Positions 10,402 through 23,204 of a stretch of DNA of 64,000 bases are shown here, in pieces. Origin of the DNA: Acanthamoeba sp. SK_2022b (lineage: Eukaryota; Discosea; Longamoebia; Acanthamoebidae). The translations under genes were made by a program, and so were the position numbers. The notes under the pieces are model-generated. The model was given only the letters and a program-made list of their open reading frames with translations. It was not told where the DNA came from and did no database searches. Position 1 is the first letter of the stretch. Every line of letters begins with the position of its first letter. The DNA lies in contig JANDJZ010000061.1 in assembly GCA_027943245.1 (NCBI GenBank), positions 87,949-151,948 of the forward strand, given 5' to 3'.

Positions 10402-11606
10402 CTAGTTGCCTGCCAGCTGGGCGCGTAGCCGCTCCAACTCCTGCACCGGTGACGCGCGCATCACACAACGATCAGCCAACGGGGTGAGACAGGAAGAGGA
10501 GAGGAGAGTGGGGCTAACCGGAGAGCTGTGGAATTCGTGTAGCTGGGCCAGGAAGTGGGCGTTGGGCTGGACCTCGGGGCGCTTGCTCTGCACCAGGGTG
10601 AGGGCCTCCTCCACGCCCAGGCCCTGCTTGGCCATGATGTACGCTGAAGCGGCCACCAAACCGCGTCAGCACACTATAGTGCAGCTGTCAGTCGTGAGGG
10701 ACGGCGTGCCAATCAAAGCTGTCGCGCTACGCGACCTGCCCTGTGCACAGTGGACCACCACGTTGCCTGTGGGCGTGGGTTGGGCGATGTGATGAGGATT
10801 TGTGGAGGAGGAGGACTAAAGTAATGAAGGAGGGGGGCATACCCCCTTGCCTGCGGCCCTCCTCGATGAAGAGGACGGCCTCCATGAGGGTATCCCACGG
10901 CTGTTCCCAGTTGAGCTTCTGGTTGTGCGTGTCCATCCACTCCAGTCTGCTCATCAACCCTTGTCGTGAGTGGGAGTGGGGGGTAGAAGTGTGGGCCGAG
11001 TAGCGCGTGGTACCTGAAGAACACGACGCCCTTCTCCTTCAGGCCCGGCAGCTGCTTGGCCCAGCCCACGAAGAAGCTCTCGAGCCCCTTCTGTTACCAC
11101 GCTCGCCCCGCCACTGTGAGTTTTACCTGCTCTTCTGAAGGTGTTGCGTTCTTCAACGTACGGCGGTGTTGAGGACGTGGGTGATGCGTCGAGACTCGAC
11201 GTAGGTCTTGCCTGACGCCATGTAGCCGCCCAAGTGTACTTCGCCTGCCCGCGGAGTGAGTCGAGGTGGTGCTGGGAAGTGGAGGATGTACCGTAGTTGC
11301 AGTCAGGGAGCGCAGGGAGGATGAGGTGCCCGCCTTGCGCGCCCTGCGCTTGGGCGATGGTGGCGACGATGTCGTCCTCGCTCAGGGCATCCGCCCGGTG
11401 GTCACGCACGTCGAAGCTGCACTCCTTGCAGCGCTCCCGCTTGAACGGGTTCGCCACAAACCCTACGCGCAGGGAGGCCTTGAGGAAGGGGGGGGGGCAC
11501 TGAGGAGAGAAGAGGGAGGGCAGGAGATACGGGTGCAGTTTTGCGAGCGGCCAGTCAAGGTGAGCTGAGACCGGAGAAGCTGCGTCTGATCCTCTGGAAC
11601 GTCCAT
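10402..11606 (-). CDS. Dual-specificity protein phosphatase
   Basis: Supported exons: 11499-11292, 11244-11162, 11090-11014, 10946-10843, 10766-10710, 10643-10519 and 10440-10402. The catalytic loop is VVVHCAQGRSRSAT, the HCx5R signature of Cys-dependent phosphatases, with Cys as nucleophile. It is followed by the usual helix LIAYIMAKQGLGVEEAL and VQSKRPEVQPNAHF. Upstream, VHLGGYMASGKTYVESRRITHVLNTA is the typical DSP entry and MDTHNQKLNWEQPWD the acid-loop region. An N-terminal segment has a CKEC pair. The start exon (ATG at 11606) joins the next exon only if the poly-C run at 11488-11497 is one base longer than shown or another splice is used, so the N-terminus is uncertain. Substrate unknown. 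Confidence 0.82.
10644..10709 (-). other. GC-AG intron in the dual-specificity phosphatase
   Basis: Coding strand ATTG|GCACGC ... CTTCAG|CG joins RSRSATALI to AYIMAKQGLG, restoring the standard helix after the P-loop. No GT donor in the segment gives an open frame. Confidence 0.65.
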
Positions 11607-11839
11607 CTTCTTGCTTGTGGAAACTTAGCAATCGCTCTCTAGACTGCTGCCCATTTATCGAAATTTATGTTCAGCTCCATCTTTTTCATGAAACCAATGT
11701 TGGGTAATACCACAGGTCCACTAAAAAGTCACTTATGGTGTAGTTGTGCTTCCTAAACACACCACTTTATCATTCGCCTCATGTTCTGTGCAATGCTATG
11801 TACACTAATGTAATAAACCACATCATCTATCTCCCAACT

Positions 11840-12439
11840 TCAGTGGCCGACCACCTGGGCAGAGTGTTGCTGCTGCTCGCCTCCTCCCTCGCTTTGCGCC
11901 ACTACTGCCTCACGATGAAGGAGGAGAGGAGTAAAGTAGAAGAAGTGAGATCAAGAAGGTGAGCGAGCGAGCAATAGCGCGCAGGTAACAACGTACGGGC
12001 GTCCACCAGTTTCGTGATGGTCTGCATCCACTCCGTCTTCTCGTGCGCCGAATCGGCCTTGAGGTGCAGCACTCGCCCGTCCTCCTCGTCCGTGATCACG
12101 AAGATCCTCTGCGCGCCCTCCTCATCGCCTGTGCGTGCATAACGGACATGCAACGTTCAACGACGATCATTGAAACACAACACAACACAACTCAACACAA
12201 CACAACACAACACAACACAACACAACAACACGGTACCGTTGTAGTCGTCGACGGAAATGGCGCTAAGGAGAAAGACCCGCTTGTACTTGAACTCCTTCTT
12301 CTTGACCTGCCTGGTCTCCAGCAGCAGGTCGTCAAAGAGGAAGATCAGGTGTCGCGAGAAGGGAAGGGGCTGCTTGTCGCCCCCCTTCACCTTTCGCCAC
12401 TTGGACGGCAGCGCGGAGCTCCCACCTTTCCCTAACACA

Positions 12440-12476
<37 letters not shown>

Positions 12477-12992
12477 CGAGACGTGGACAGCAGTGCAGCG
12501 TGAGCGCCAATTGGCCGGTTGCGCGCGCGTGTGGCGGCGTGGTGGCGACTGGGTACCCAGAACGAGTCGCGCGCCCATGTGTCCCTCCATGACGAACCTC
12601 CGGCCCATGCGATCAAAGACCGACAGGTCGCTGTGCCCGATGAGGCCTGGCGTCGCCGCTGCGTGAGCGAGGGGCGGCTGGCCTGGCTTGGCCTGGCCTT
12701 GCGAAGGAGGGGCGGGGCACCTTTCTGTATGAGTAGCAGCTTCTGCGTGTTCTCCTCCTTGCGCTTGCTCTCGTTCACGTGCGTGTTAACCTCCTGCACC
12801 GCCTGCAGGAGCTTGTGGAGCTCCTGCGCCTGCGGCGATCCCTCCGGCGTGCAGTTGATTATGTCCTGTCCCCGCGCACCCCGATTCGAAGCGAAGATGA
12901 GAATACGCGCCGTGGCAGCAGCCAAAGGGCACGGTCACGCACCTTGATCAGGAGCTCGTAGCGAGGCAGGCGTTGGATGGGCTGACGGAAGG

Positions 12993-13065
<73 letters not shown>

Positions 13066-13368
13066 GGGGTTAGTGAGCCAACGTGGGCAGAGGGGGGAGA
13101 CCCTGTACCATGACCAGCAGCGAGGACAGCGTCTCGTTTGTCTTGCCCAACTCTGGCGGTGAATCATATCGAACGCGCGCGGCCACCTCGCGACGTTCCT
13201 AGAGAGGGGGAGGCCGTCAGTGAGGCCATCGCGATCCGGATCGGTCGTCGGCGTGCGGTGGCGGTTACCTTCATGAACTCTGCGAAGCGTCGGGAGCGTG
13301 CGGTCTTCTGTGTGAGGAGTTCCATGGCGTGCGGGAAGTTGTTCACGTACTGCGTGTAGATCTGCTTG

Positions 13369-13424
<56 letters not shown>

Positions 13425-15196
13425 TTCGAGATGAGGTCAGCAACGGGCTGTCGGAAGGGAAACATCGTTGGACGGAGCGACCTTGAGGTAGGGAACAAAA
13501 GAGGCCAACGCCGACGTGAACGAGGTGGCGCTCTTGAGTTCGATGAGCAGCGTGGCGTGCAGGGTGAACATGATCGTTATGTCCCGGCTGAAGAGGGTCT
13601 TGTGGGCGTGAACCCCGCACGAAGCAAAAGCGAAACGAGAGAGAGAGAGAGAGAGAGACGGAGCGTGAGTTTGCTGATGCCGCCGCCTCCGGTTCGCGCC
13701 TCACATCGATGCGCTCGCAGCTCACAACTGGACGCACCTCCATCTCCTCCGTGGATAGGATCGCCGTCCCGTTGAGCAGAGCCTCGCGCAGGGGCGTCAG
13801 GTAGACCTGAACAATAGTAGCAGCAGCAGTCGTAGGTGGTCAACGCAAACAAAGCAGCGTTAGCATACGACCAGCGAGTGGCGGCAGAGCAGGCAGCTGT
13901 GTGCGCGTATTGGGGGGGGGAGGGAGAGAGACTCACCCCCACCATGGTCCGCAGGTTGTTGACGTAGGTCTCCTCGGTGCTGACAAACTCGGCGATGATT
14001 TGGCTACGCCGCTCGGTGAGGGCTCGCGCCTCGGCCGCGGGCTCAGCGGCCGCCGTGGTGCAGCACGTCGGGGAGGCCTCTCCGCTGCCGCTGCCGGCGG
14101 TGCTGGCCGCCAAGGCCGAAGCCTCGGCGCGATCGGCAGTGAGTCGCTCGACCACCCGCTTGAGCATCACGTCCTTGCGCTCAAAGTCCTTGCGCGCGTT
14201 GTCGATCTTCTTCTTCGGCTTCTTCCTGCGCTCTCGGTGGTGCAGCAACTGCTCGGAGCCGGCCCCGCCCGAGATAAGGTTCTTGAGCCGCTCCTTCGTC
14301 TTGGCCTTGCCCCGCCCCTCGCCCGCCCTGTCCGCCGCCGGCTCCTCCCCCGGCTGCTGGGCCCGCGGCTGGCCCGTCCCGTGGGTTAGCGGCGACGCGG
14401 CGACCTCTCCCGAGCCGAGCGCGGCCACCTCCTGCTGACAGTCGTCTCCGCTGGGCAGACCGGCGGCGACGATGATGCTGCTGCCTTCGCTCGCGTCGCT
14501 GCACTCCCCCTTGTCCGCCGTGGCGTCGCTGCTGTTGGCCTGGGCGGCCGCTGCATGCTCGGGGAGCTGTGGGGGCGTGGACGCGTCGCTCTGGCTCTCC
14601 TTGCAGTCGCCGTCGAGAGGGAGGACCGCACGGCGGCGACAGTCGAGCTCCTCCTTGGCGTGGTGTTCGCCCCTCTCGGCGAGGGCGGCGCGTAACTTGC
14701 GGATCTCCTGCTCCTGCTCTTCTACGCGGAGGACGAGGCGGTGGGCCTTGGCGACGAGCTTGCTCTCCTTCTCCTCCAGCAGGCTCTGCTTGGTCCTGAG
14801 GCCCGCGATGAGGGCCTGCTGGAACCGCACCTTTTCCCTGAGGCCCTCGACCTCGCCCCGCAGGTCAGGACCGCTGCAGTCTTCGGTGCTGCTTCTTCTC
14901 ATGCTATCGCTGGCCACAATGAGCGACTTCGAGTGGGCCTTGGGCGGGGCTGAGGGGCCCACGTGGGGGAGCAGCAGTGCATCGTCCACGCTGCCGCTGG
15001 CGATGCTGAGGCAGCTCTTGCGCGACGAGCAGGAGCCCTTGGGCTTGGCCAACCTCTGCCTCTTTATCGTTACCAGGTCCTCGATCAAGTCTTCCATCTG
15101 CGCAATGGTGGCCGTAGCGGTGCGCACTGGTCGCTTGGACAAAGCGGGATGCGCCAAGCAGACTGAGCCACTCCCGCCAACCGAAGCAGCATTCAT
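11840..15196 (-). CDS. RhoGEF with N-terminal coiled coil, DH and PH domains
   Basis: The first exon, 15196-13937 (420 codons), holds a coiled coil (around residues 115-195, rich in EKESK, VEEQEQEIRKL), a Ser/Ala/Gly-rich stretch and a basic segment, and ends in DH conserved region 1 (ALTERRSQIIAEFVSTEETY, then VNNLRTMVG). DH continues through 13810-12750: YLTPLREALLNGTAILST, TIMFTLHATLLIELKS, QYVNNFPHAMELL, and the diagnostic PIQRLPRYELLIK. The PH domain spans 12600-12000 (LSVFDRMGRRFVMEGHM, RHLIFLFDDLLLE, FLLSAISVDDYNGT, VITDEEDGRVLHLKADS, EKTEWMQTITKLV). The last exon gives a Gln/Gly tail and stops at 11840. Predicted guanine-nucleotide exchange on Rho/Rac. Introns carry three large microsatellites. 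Confidence 0.88.
12177..12229. repeat. CACAA pentamer-type repeat in RhoGEF intron
   Basis: Tandem CACAA/ACACA units within the intron that splits the PH domain. Confidence 0.85.
12435..12478. repeat. (CA)n(GA)n compound microsatellite in RhoGEF intron
   Basis: About 12 CA units followed directly by about 10 GA units, inside an intron of the PH-coding region. Confidence 0.85.
12995..13065. repeat. (GT)n microsatellite in RhoGEF intron
   Basis: About 35 GT units on the plus strand, (CA)n in coding orientation, shortly before the acceptor of the exon encoding PIQRLPRYELL. Confidence 0.95.
13371..13423. repeat. (GT)n microsatellite in RhoGEF intron
   Basis: About 26 GT units, (CA)n in coding orientation, in the intron upstream of the QYVNNFPHAM exon. 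Confidence 0.95.
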
Positions 15197-15631
15197 CTGC
15201 CAAACGAATTGAATCTCGATGAGCCCGAGCGGGCGGTTGCTAAAGAGAAAAGGGACCGGGAGGGAGCCATACTTGAATGAGGAAGGATCTCAATGTTAAA
15301 GCGCTCTGCCTGAGTGTTCGCTCCGACGTCCTCCGTCGCGTGCTGCACAAATGTTCAAAGTTGTAACACGTAGCCCTGAAGGGACGCCAGCTTGGATTTG
15401 CGCTTCATCTTGTTGATTGGAGACGACGCACTGGCGAACACCTGGAAAAGCGCGCGAAAGCCGCCACTTTGCCCCTTTTGGCTGCTACAGCACGGTGGGT
15501 CAGGGAACGACCACTTCACCACCACCTGGTCGCTTGTTCATCTTCGTACTTGCCTAGTTGCATTTAAAATTTAAATGAATATTGGTCCAATTTATTTTTA
15601 TTTTTTTAACTAAAAGAATATTTTGCTTCGG
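15197..15631. other. Intergenic region upstream of RhoGEF, possible extra 5' exons
   Basis: Between the RhoGEF ATG and the 3' end of the IQGAP-like gene, both on the minus strand. Coding-like stretches at about 15290-15410 (MKRKSKLASLQGY, then HATEDVGANTQAERFNIEIL) are flanked by possible splice sites. They may be upstream RhoGEF exons, but the phase into the 15196 ATG did not close. An AT-rich stretch at 15560-15615 probably belongs to the 3' UTR side. Confidence 0.35.
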
Positions 15632-16719
15632 TCAGCCGGTGAGGTTGTTGTTAATGAAGTGGATGACCTTGCGCAGATCAAAGACGACGCCGTTGTAGGT
15701 GATAGTGTCGTTGGTCAGGAGCTCGTCCATCAGCTTCGACAGGTGCATCTCGAAAAAGTGCGGTGGCGAGTCGATGTGGTGAATCACCAGATTGATCGAG
15801 CCTGCAGGCCCCACAGCGCACACATCGCGTTGGCCGAGAGCGAGATTGTGAGGAGGCGAGTGTGTCTGGAAGCATACCGGGAGACGTGCAGGACATCTTG
15901 ACGACGCCGTCGAGCCAGGTCCGGCCCTCCTTGCCCCCGCCGGCACCCCGGTCGGTGCTGGCGCGAAGCGGCATGCCGCCCATTTGCTGCTCCGACACCG
16001 CGCTGTAGCCCTCCGTGCTCAGCCCCTCCATCTCCCGCTTCGACACCGTGACCACGCCCGCCTTGGCCAGCTCCCTGATCTTGTACTTGAACGGACCGAT
16101 GATCGGCCTGCGCACCAGGTTCAAATGGAAAGTGAGCAACAAGACCACCGCTACGGGAGGAATCGACTCTCTCCTTGAGAGAGGGAGCGAGGTGGCGATA
16201 CCGTGACTTGATGCGAGCGAGGAAGGCCTTGAGCTGCACGTTCTTGAGGTACTCGGTATAGATCTCCTTCTCGTCCACCAGTCGCTCCACCTCGCTTTGC
16301 AGGTGCTGTGAACCCGGAGAGAGTCAGTGAGAGCCCATGGGTGTTGGCGCGCGCGAGCTTCGAAAGACCGCCAAGGGCGCTGGGGTTTACCTCCAACGAC
16401 TGAAGCATCTCTATCTTCTCAGTGCACAGGAACGAGAGGTAGATACGACGCCGTTGATAATCCTGCAACGCAACGAAGCAAGTCCTACTGATCAATAACT
16501 CCCTGATGATTGGGGAGCGAGAGCGCAGACGCACCTGTTCCATTTGGTGGAGGAGCTGCGCGTAGTTGCCGGCCTTGTACTCCTCGGGCAGTCGCTTGAG
16601 GGAGTAGATGAGGTCGTCGAGCGAGATGAGCAGCTCGTCCTGCTCCTCCTTCTTCCGCTTCACGCCGTCGCCCGTGATGCTCATCATTGTCACAATGCCC
16701 ACGCCTGTATGCGTGTTGT

Positions 16720-16792
<73 letters not shown>

Positions 16793-19700
16793 TTAGCCGA
16801 AACGCAGTTGGGCAAGCCCAGGGAGTGGATAAAGACGTCGTGAACGTTACCGTTGGTCTTGGCCTTCTTCTTGACCTCCTGCAGCATGCGGCGCACGTTC
16901 ATGTGAGACCACCGGGGCTGTCCATCGGAATGCCTCCTCTCGGCCTCGGTCATGCCGTCCTCCTCCCCCTCGGCTCCAGCCACAGTCATCGGCTCGTCCT
17001 CGTCGCTGCTGTCGTCAGGAAGGCCGTTGCGACGACGATGGGCCCCGTTCTCCTCCGCGCCGCTGGGTCGCCGTCGCTGATTGGCCGTGCTGACGTCATC
17101 CCTCTCATTCTCGTCCTCGACCTCCTGCTCCTCCTCGACTTCCTTGCCCTTGCCGTTGCCGGCGGTGGCCGAGTGCTGGCCGCCCGCGCTGCTGCTGCCG
17201 CGCCTTCGTCTGTCCGACGACTCCTCGTTGGCGCTGTTGACGGCGTCGCGTATGGCGCTGTTCTTGCTGGGCGATTGTTCGTTGCCGCTGCCCAGCCCCA
17301 GGTACTTGGGCGACAGGGGCACGTCGTCTTCGTCGTCGCCTGTCGGGTTTTCACGTCAGCAAAAAGCTTTTTTGTCGACATGAAGAGAACAGCCAGTGGA
17401 GCCTTGGTACCGAGGATGTCGTCAAGGGGCGCGAGTAGGTGCAGCACTCGAACCAGTTTGTCCTTCACGTCGTTCACCAACTTCTCTCGAATGTTCACAT
17501 CCGGCTCGTTGCCCTCTGCGCGTCGCACATGTGAGTCCACGAGCTCTCACACTATATCCCCATCACAAGGAAGATCACAGGAGGAAAGGGACGTGTACTG
17601 AAGGGTGGTTCGTTGGTGATGTGCAGGAGGAGGTATTTGTTGTTGCGCTTGGGCAGGAGCTGCGGCACGGGGAGCAATTCTTGCACGATCGACCTCAGCT
17701 CTCCATCTGCCTCCTCGTCCATCGCCTGGTCCCAAATCGAACCGTCAGAGACAAACGCCGCGAATCAAGGGGTGGGAGTTTTGGGGGGGGGGGGTAACAC
17801 GCTACCACTTCGTCGAGCTTGCAGGAGACGAAGGAGACGAGCCTGTACAGTTCGTTGGGGGAGATGGTGATGGTCTGCTCGCTCCGCCCGACCTGCTGGT
17901 TCTTGCGGAAGTAGGCCTGCGGGTCGCCCACGTTGATGAGCTTGTCAAAGTAGAACTGCAGCACCGATTGGTTGTCCTGTTTGGCCGAAAAAATCGGGTA
18001 TGGCTCAGTTCAGTGTTTGTGGCGCGTGCGTGCGCGCGCGCGCGGTAGGCGCTCCTAACCTTGAGGAACACGTTCATGGGCACCATGAAGGGTTCCTTCT
18101 CACCGAAGGGACACCTGTTGGCCAGATTCTGAAGCACCTTTGCAATCTGTCACACACAAAAATAAACATTAAATAAATTATTTTGTTGATGTTACCATAA
18201 ATAACTCATAAAAAAAAGAATAAAATGGCAGAGGGCAGCCGTACATGCAGAAGGTTACGTCGCACGCGGAGGGAGAGGGTGTTGGCGTTGGTGAGGATGC
18301 CGTAGAACTCGGGCGTGATGATGGCCGGCGAGTAGAAGCGCAGGAAGATGTACGATCCCAACAAAATGTCCCGATCCTCCAGCGTCGAGTCGGGGAACCG
18401 CTCCTGCATCATCCTACTCTCCCCAACACAGGAAAACGAACGCGTTCAATTCCCCACATCGGATGATCATTTGCCCGAGGGCTCTGCGAGAGAGAGAGAG
18501 AGAGAGACGCACTCGGCAAGTTGTTTGGCGAGCCATCGCATGCCAAACGGCATTGTGGCGAGGCCTTTGATGATCGTGTTTAGCACGTACTTGCACAGCC
18601 AGTGCAGCTTGTTTTGATCTGTCGGGCGGGCAAGAGGGTCAGTGGAGGCCAGCATCACAAGGAGACACACGTTGTGCCATGCAATGGGGATGGGGAGGAA
18701 GAAAGTCAAGCTTACGTTTGCGAATCTTCTTCTTGACCCGCGGCATCTTGCGAATGTCTGCGATCTCCATGTTGTAGACGTCCTCCTCTTCGACCTCTCC
18801 CATCTCTATATACAGCTGCGTGGAGGGGAAAAAAAAGATTAATAACTAAATTAAAAACGCTTGTGCATGGCGTGGCCCTCATGCGGCTTTACCTTTTGAG
18901 GGTCCAGTTCCACGTCGAGCTTGTCGTCGTTCATGATCGACGACAGAGCCTCCTTCAGCGTTTGCACCAGGTGCAAGCGACCGCTCTGCCGTCTGTCGGT
19001 GCGCAGGTACACAAGAGCATCGCGGTTAGTTCATTGGTAATTAAAAATAAATGACTGGGTAAATCGGCTACGTACTTGGTGTAGGACGAGATGAGGCGCG
19101 ACACGAACGTGGTCCCGCGCAGAAAGTCGCGCGGGTGCTTGCAGCGCTGGAACTCAGAGTTCATGATGTGCTGCAAAGCGGAGATAAGCAAAGAATGAAA
19201 TGAGAACGTAGCAAGAAGACACGCGGCCTTGAGTATTCACGCGTACCGAAACCATGGAGAGCAGGAGGGCCTCCTCCGTTCCCAGGCACAAGTCGGAGAA
19301 CAGCGAAAAGCTGATCGTCTCCACGAGGTTGTCACCCTGCAATTCATCCTTTTGGGTGAGAACGGCAAAGAGCGAAGTGCGAGGAGGCGACGGTACGTCG
19401 GTGAGCGAAATGAAGCGGACAACGCGGGAAAGGTATTGCGGCTGCGACCGGATGAGGGAGACGAAGCGCTCGTATCTCTGTGAATTCGTGGTGGGTCGAT
19501 GCAGCGTACATAATCCGTTAGGATCGAACTGCCTCAACAACAACAACAACAACAAATGGGAGGAAATAAACCTCTTTCGCGTTGCCAAGCGGATTCTCCT
19601 GCTGCTTGCTCTCATCAAAGAACTGGAACACCTCCTCGTACTACACCCACGCGCCACTCATGTGAGCTTTCGCTGAACAATAATAATAAATACAATAAAA

Positions 19701-20228
19701 ACAAATAAAATTATAATCGTGAAACAAATTAATTATTCTGAGAGCTGAGAGGGACCGACCTCCTGTTCAAGGCTCTCGTCCTCCTCCGCGCGGCCATCGA
19801 GCTGCATCTTTCGGGACTTGATGATGATGTTGATCTTGCGGTCCAGATTTCGCACGGAGAGCGACAGCAGGTGCCGTTGCACGTTGGCGTCGCTGATCTG
19901 CTCCTGCATCTCCTTCACCGTCCGCTCCTCTGCGATTTTGGAGGGCGAGTGAGGATCGCCATCACCACAGGACAGCGCGTGTAGCACCGAAACGGAGAGT
20001 AGTTGATGTTGGCAGTGGAACAACGATGAGACTGGGCGCACCTTCTTGGATGATGCTGGAGGTGGCGACCTCCTTCTTGAGGAGAGCCTGCAGCCGCATG
20101 ACTTGACCGCCCGCACCGGCACGCGAGGCCCGATTGAGGTTTGAAATCACACTCGACGAGGTCACATCACGCAGCAGGAACTGACCAAAGCAGTCACGGT
20201 TGCCTGTGAGCTCCCCACGTTGCGCGCG

Positions 20229-20294
<66 letters not shown>

Positions 20295-21573
20295 ACAAAT
20301 GCAACGCGCGCGAGGTATACCTTGCGGATGGAGCGGAGCTTGCGGGCAAAAGTGATGGCCGCAGCGATGGACTGGTCGTTGGTGACGTTGTTCTGGGCGT
20401 CGGTGAACTCCTGGCTGAGCTCGGCGATGGTGATCAGCGTGACCTTGGTGAGCTTGTTGAGCTTCTCGGCCGGGATCTGCACGTCGGGCGGCAGCTGCTG
20501 GATGCGCTCCATGATGTAGATGAAGTTGGTGTTGTCCGGTCGCTCGAATTCGTGGAACTCCGTCTCGCTCTCCCAGATCTGGAAGCGCGGGAGTGGTCAG
20601 CCAGCGCATCTGATTCGAGGGGGGGGGGCGTTGTGGGCGCGCGCGGCACCTTCTTGATGTCCTTGATGATGGAGGCCAACGAGACGATGGAGTACGGGCT
20701 CAGCGCGCTGTTGCCCTTGGACAGGACCGAGTGGACCTCGTTGAGCAGCTCGCGGATCTCCTCGATCGCCTGATCGATACTGGACGACGCATGCGAGCAA
20801 AGTGAGCACAGGGAAACGGTGAGGCGGTGAAGCCACCGGCTATTGGGGGCAGTGGGGGGAGGGAGGTGAACCTGTCCAAGAGTTCGAGATAGCGCATGCG
20901 GAGCTGCTTCTGGCCCGTCGAGAGGGAGCGCGCCTTGAGGTTGCTGAGCGAAGACGACAGCCGCGGATTGTGTTCCATGGCCTCTGACGCCCCGCTCTCG
21001 TCGTCACCGCCACCGACTGCGAACGAGACCACCAATCACGGGTGGGCGATTGAGTAAGTGATTTTGTGTGAAACGTAGCGTGAATCACGCAATGGCCAAG
21101 AGGAGCTCCGCGCACTCATGCTGCCGTTGCTGATGTGCGATCGGAGCACGTTGTATTTGAGCAGCTGGTGCTTCCCGCTTTTGTTGTTGGAGTCGCTCTG
21201 CTCCTCCTCTCCTTCCTCCAGGTACTGCGCTCACGACGCGTCGACCCACACAACGCCCCCAAGTCAGTGTGCGCTCAGCTTGGCGGTCGTGCAGCAAGTG
21301 ATGTACCCGCTCAAGGGCCCTGAACGACTGTACAATGAAGAAGGCGTCGCCGATCGACCGCGTCTCTGCCAGGTTTTGTTTCATCGAGCCCAACTTGCAC
21401 CTGATTTACTCACCGCAAGTGAGACTCTCACTCTTTGGATTGGGGGGGGGACAGCGGTGGTGGGCAAGCTTACCTTATTTCCAAGAGGGCCATGTTATTG
21501 ATCTGCTTCCACATCAATAAACGCTCCTCCTTGGTCTTGCATTCGCGCTTCAGCTTGTCCTGCACGTGGGCAA

Positions 21574-21642
<69 letters not shown>

Positions 21643-22569
21643 TGATGATGAGACCACGCTCTGCGTGGCGTCGTGGGAAGGGGAGGGGTGGACCTTTTCG
21701 AGGGACTCCCAGACAGCCGAGTTGACGCGTTCCATGGTGGGCAGGATGCGGTAGGAGGTCGAGGTCTGGATGGTCTTGTTGAGATTGGACGACGACGACT
21801 GGGCGACAAAGGGCGGCGGGGAGGAGGACGAAGACGAGGAAGAGCCGCCGTTGAGGGCGGCGGCCGAGGGCGACGAGCCGAGGGAGGGGCTGGCGGCGGT
21901 GGTGATGGTGGCCGTGGTGGTGATGGTGACCGACGAGAAGCGGTGGATGTAGAGCGACATCTCCTTCACCTTCTCCTTGAGCTGGTCGTCGATCTTTTGC
22001 CGCTTCTCGATGTTGCGCTCGATGTCGGTCAGGCTCGTAGCGATGCTCTCGTAGGCCGTCTCGCCCGCCTGCCGTAGGTTCTCGAGCTTGCCCTCCTTCA
22101 TCTCTTTGTCCGTCTTGAACAGCTTCGTCGCGCTCCGCTTCCGCTCCTTGCCCTCGCCCTTCTTGTCCTCCCTGCTGCTGACCACGCTGCCGCCGCCGTT
22201 GCTCTCCTTGCTCTCCTTCTCCTTCTTGACCCGATTGGAGCTGCTGCGCCAGGAGAGCTGTCGCTTGATCTTGTCGCGGTTGCTGAGCTTGGGCTCGCCC
22301 ACGGCGGAGACCTCGCCCGACGTGCGCGACAGCGACGAGGCGGAAGAGAGCGACGAGTCGGAGGAGGACAGCGTGGTGCCGCTGCTGTCGCTCTCGCTGC
22401 CCGACGAGTAGCTCGCGCTCGACACGATCCCGCCCGCGCCGCCACTGCCGCCGCCGGACGAGGTGGACGTGGTGGCCGAGGCGAACACGTCCTTCGTCGG
22501 CCGCCGGCTGGGCGGCGAGCCCGTGAGCGACCGCAGCGACGACGTCAGCGAGCGCTTCCGGAACGACAT
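15632..22569 (-). CDS. IQGAP-related RasGAP protein with Ser-rich N-terminus
   Basis: A ~7-kb gene of about two dozen exons. Exon 1 (22569-21694, 292 codons) is Ser/Lys-rich (MSFRKRSLTSSLRSL...) with a helical segment (IERNIEKRQKIDDQLKEKVK). The RasGAP domain lies within about 20.5-18.1 kb. It shows an arginine-finger-like loop (PRDFLRGTTFVSRLISSYTK), the FLR block (SYIFLRFYSPAIITPEFYGI) and IAKVLQNLANRCPFGEKEPF. Further down come LINVGDPQAYFRKNQQV, FRRLPEEYKAGNYAQLL-like helical repeats (LDDLIYSLKRLPEEYKAGNY) and a final RasGAP C-terminal domain (INLVIHHIDSPPHFFEMHLS, HFINNNLTG). This matches IQGAP/DGAP-type proteins, which bind Rho-family GTPases and shape cortical actin; no IQ motif or calponin domain was seen. 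Exact exon count was not verified. Confidence 0.82.
16722..16790. repeat. (GT)n microsatellite in RasGAP intron
   Basis: About 34 GT units in an intron of the C-terminal half of the IQGAP-like gene. Confidence 0.95.
20223..20293. repeat. (CG)n(CA)n microsatellite in RasGAP intron
   Basis: A short alternating GC run passes directly into about 28 CA units; alternating purine-pyrimidine of this kind can adopt Z-DNA. Confidence 0.93.
21577..21641. repeat. (GT)n microsatellite in RasGAP intron
   Basis: About 32 GT units followed by a few GAT units in the first intron of the IQGAP-like gene. Confidence 0.95.
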
Positions 22570-23204
22570 CAGCTACTCCTCCTGTCCACGCACACGCGTG
22601 AGCGCGCACAGACACCGCAAAGTCAGCCTCCCTGGACCGCTGCCTTGAAAGCAGCGGGCGTGTAGAGGAAAAAACAAACTCAAACAAAGATCCGTAAATC
22701 GTAGAGGGACATCTCAGATGAGGCAGAGAAGAGATTTGTAGTTCAAAGAAAGGCAACAGCAACGGTGGCCGCGATACAATGCACCCGTCAAACGGTAAAT
22801 CAACAAGCTGGATGGATCGCCACATCGAGGGTTGGCACGGTAGTCGGACCAAATCAAAGTAACTAAACCTTGGTGGGGGGGGGGCGAAAGATTCGCAACA
22901 AAAAGAAAATGGAAAACGAAAGATCGAAAGAGAAAGAAAGAGCGAAGACTACTTACCACGTCGAATGGAGTCTCCTTAAAACCCGAATCGCCTTCGTTGG
23001 TGTTGGCGCAATCACAATTAAAAGGCGCTCTCCTTCTTCTCTTCTTGTTCGCAACTCCAGATAGACCCGCCTGCGTAACGGACACATTTTAATTTCAATT
23101 TAGGTCGACCGTCCACCTGGTGCTGGCCTCGTGCCTGGTGACGTGGAGATGGTGTCTGGTCAAGGAAAGACTTAAACAAGAGCAATGCCCCTCTCCACAT
23201 GGTC

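Noticed and set aside
21470..22852. Long minus-strand frame of about 460 codons over the start of the RasGAP gene
   Set aside because: It is in another frame of the Ser-rich first exon and runs through a CA microsatellite; the MSFRKRSL frame has the normal start and splice donor.
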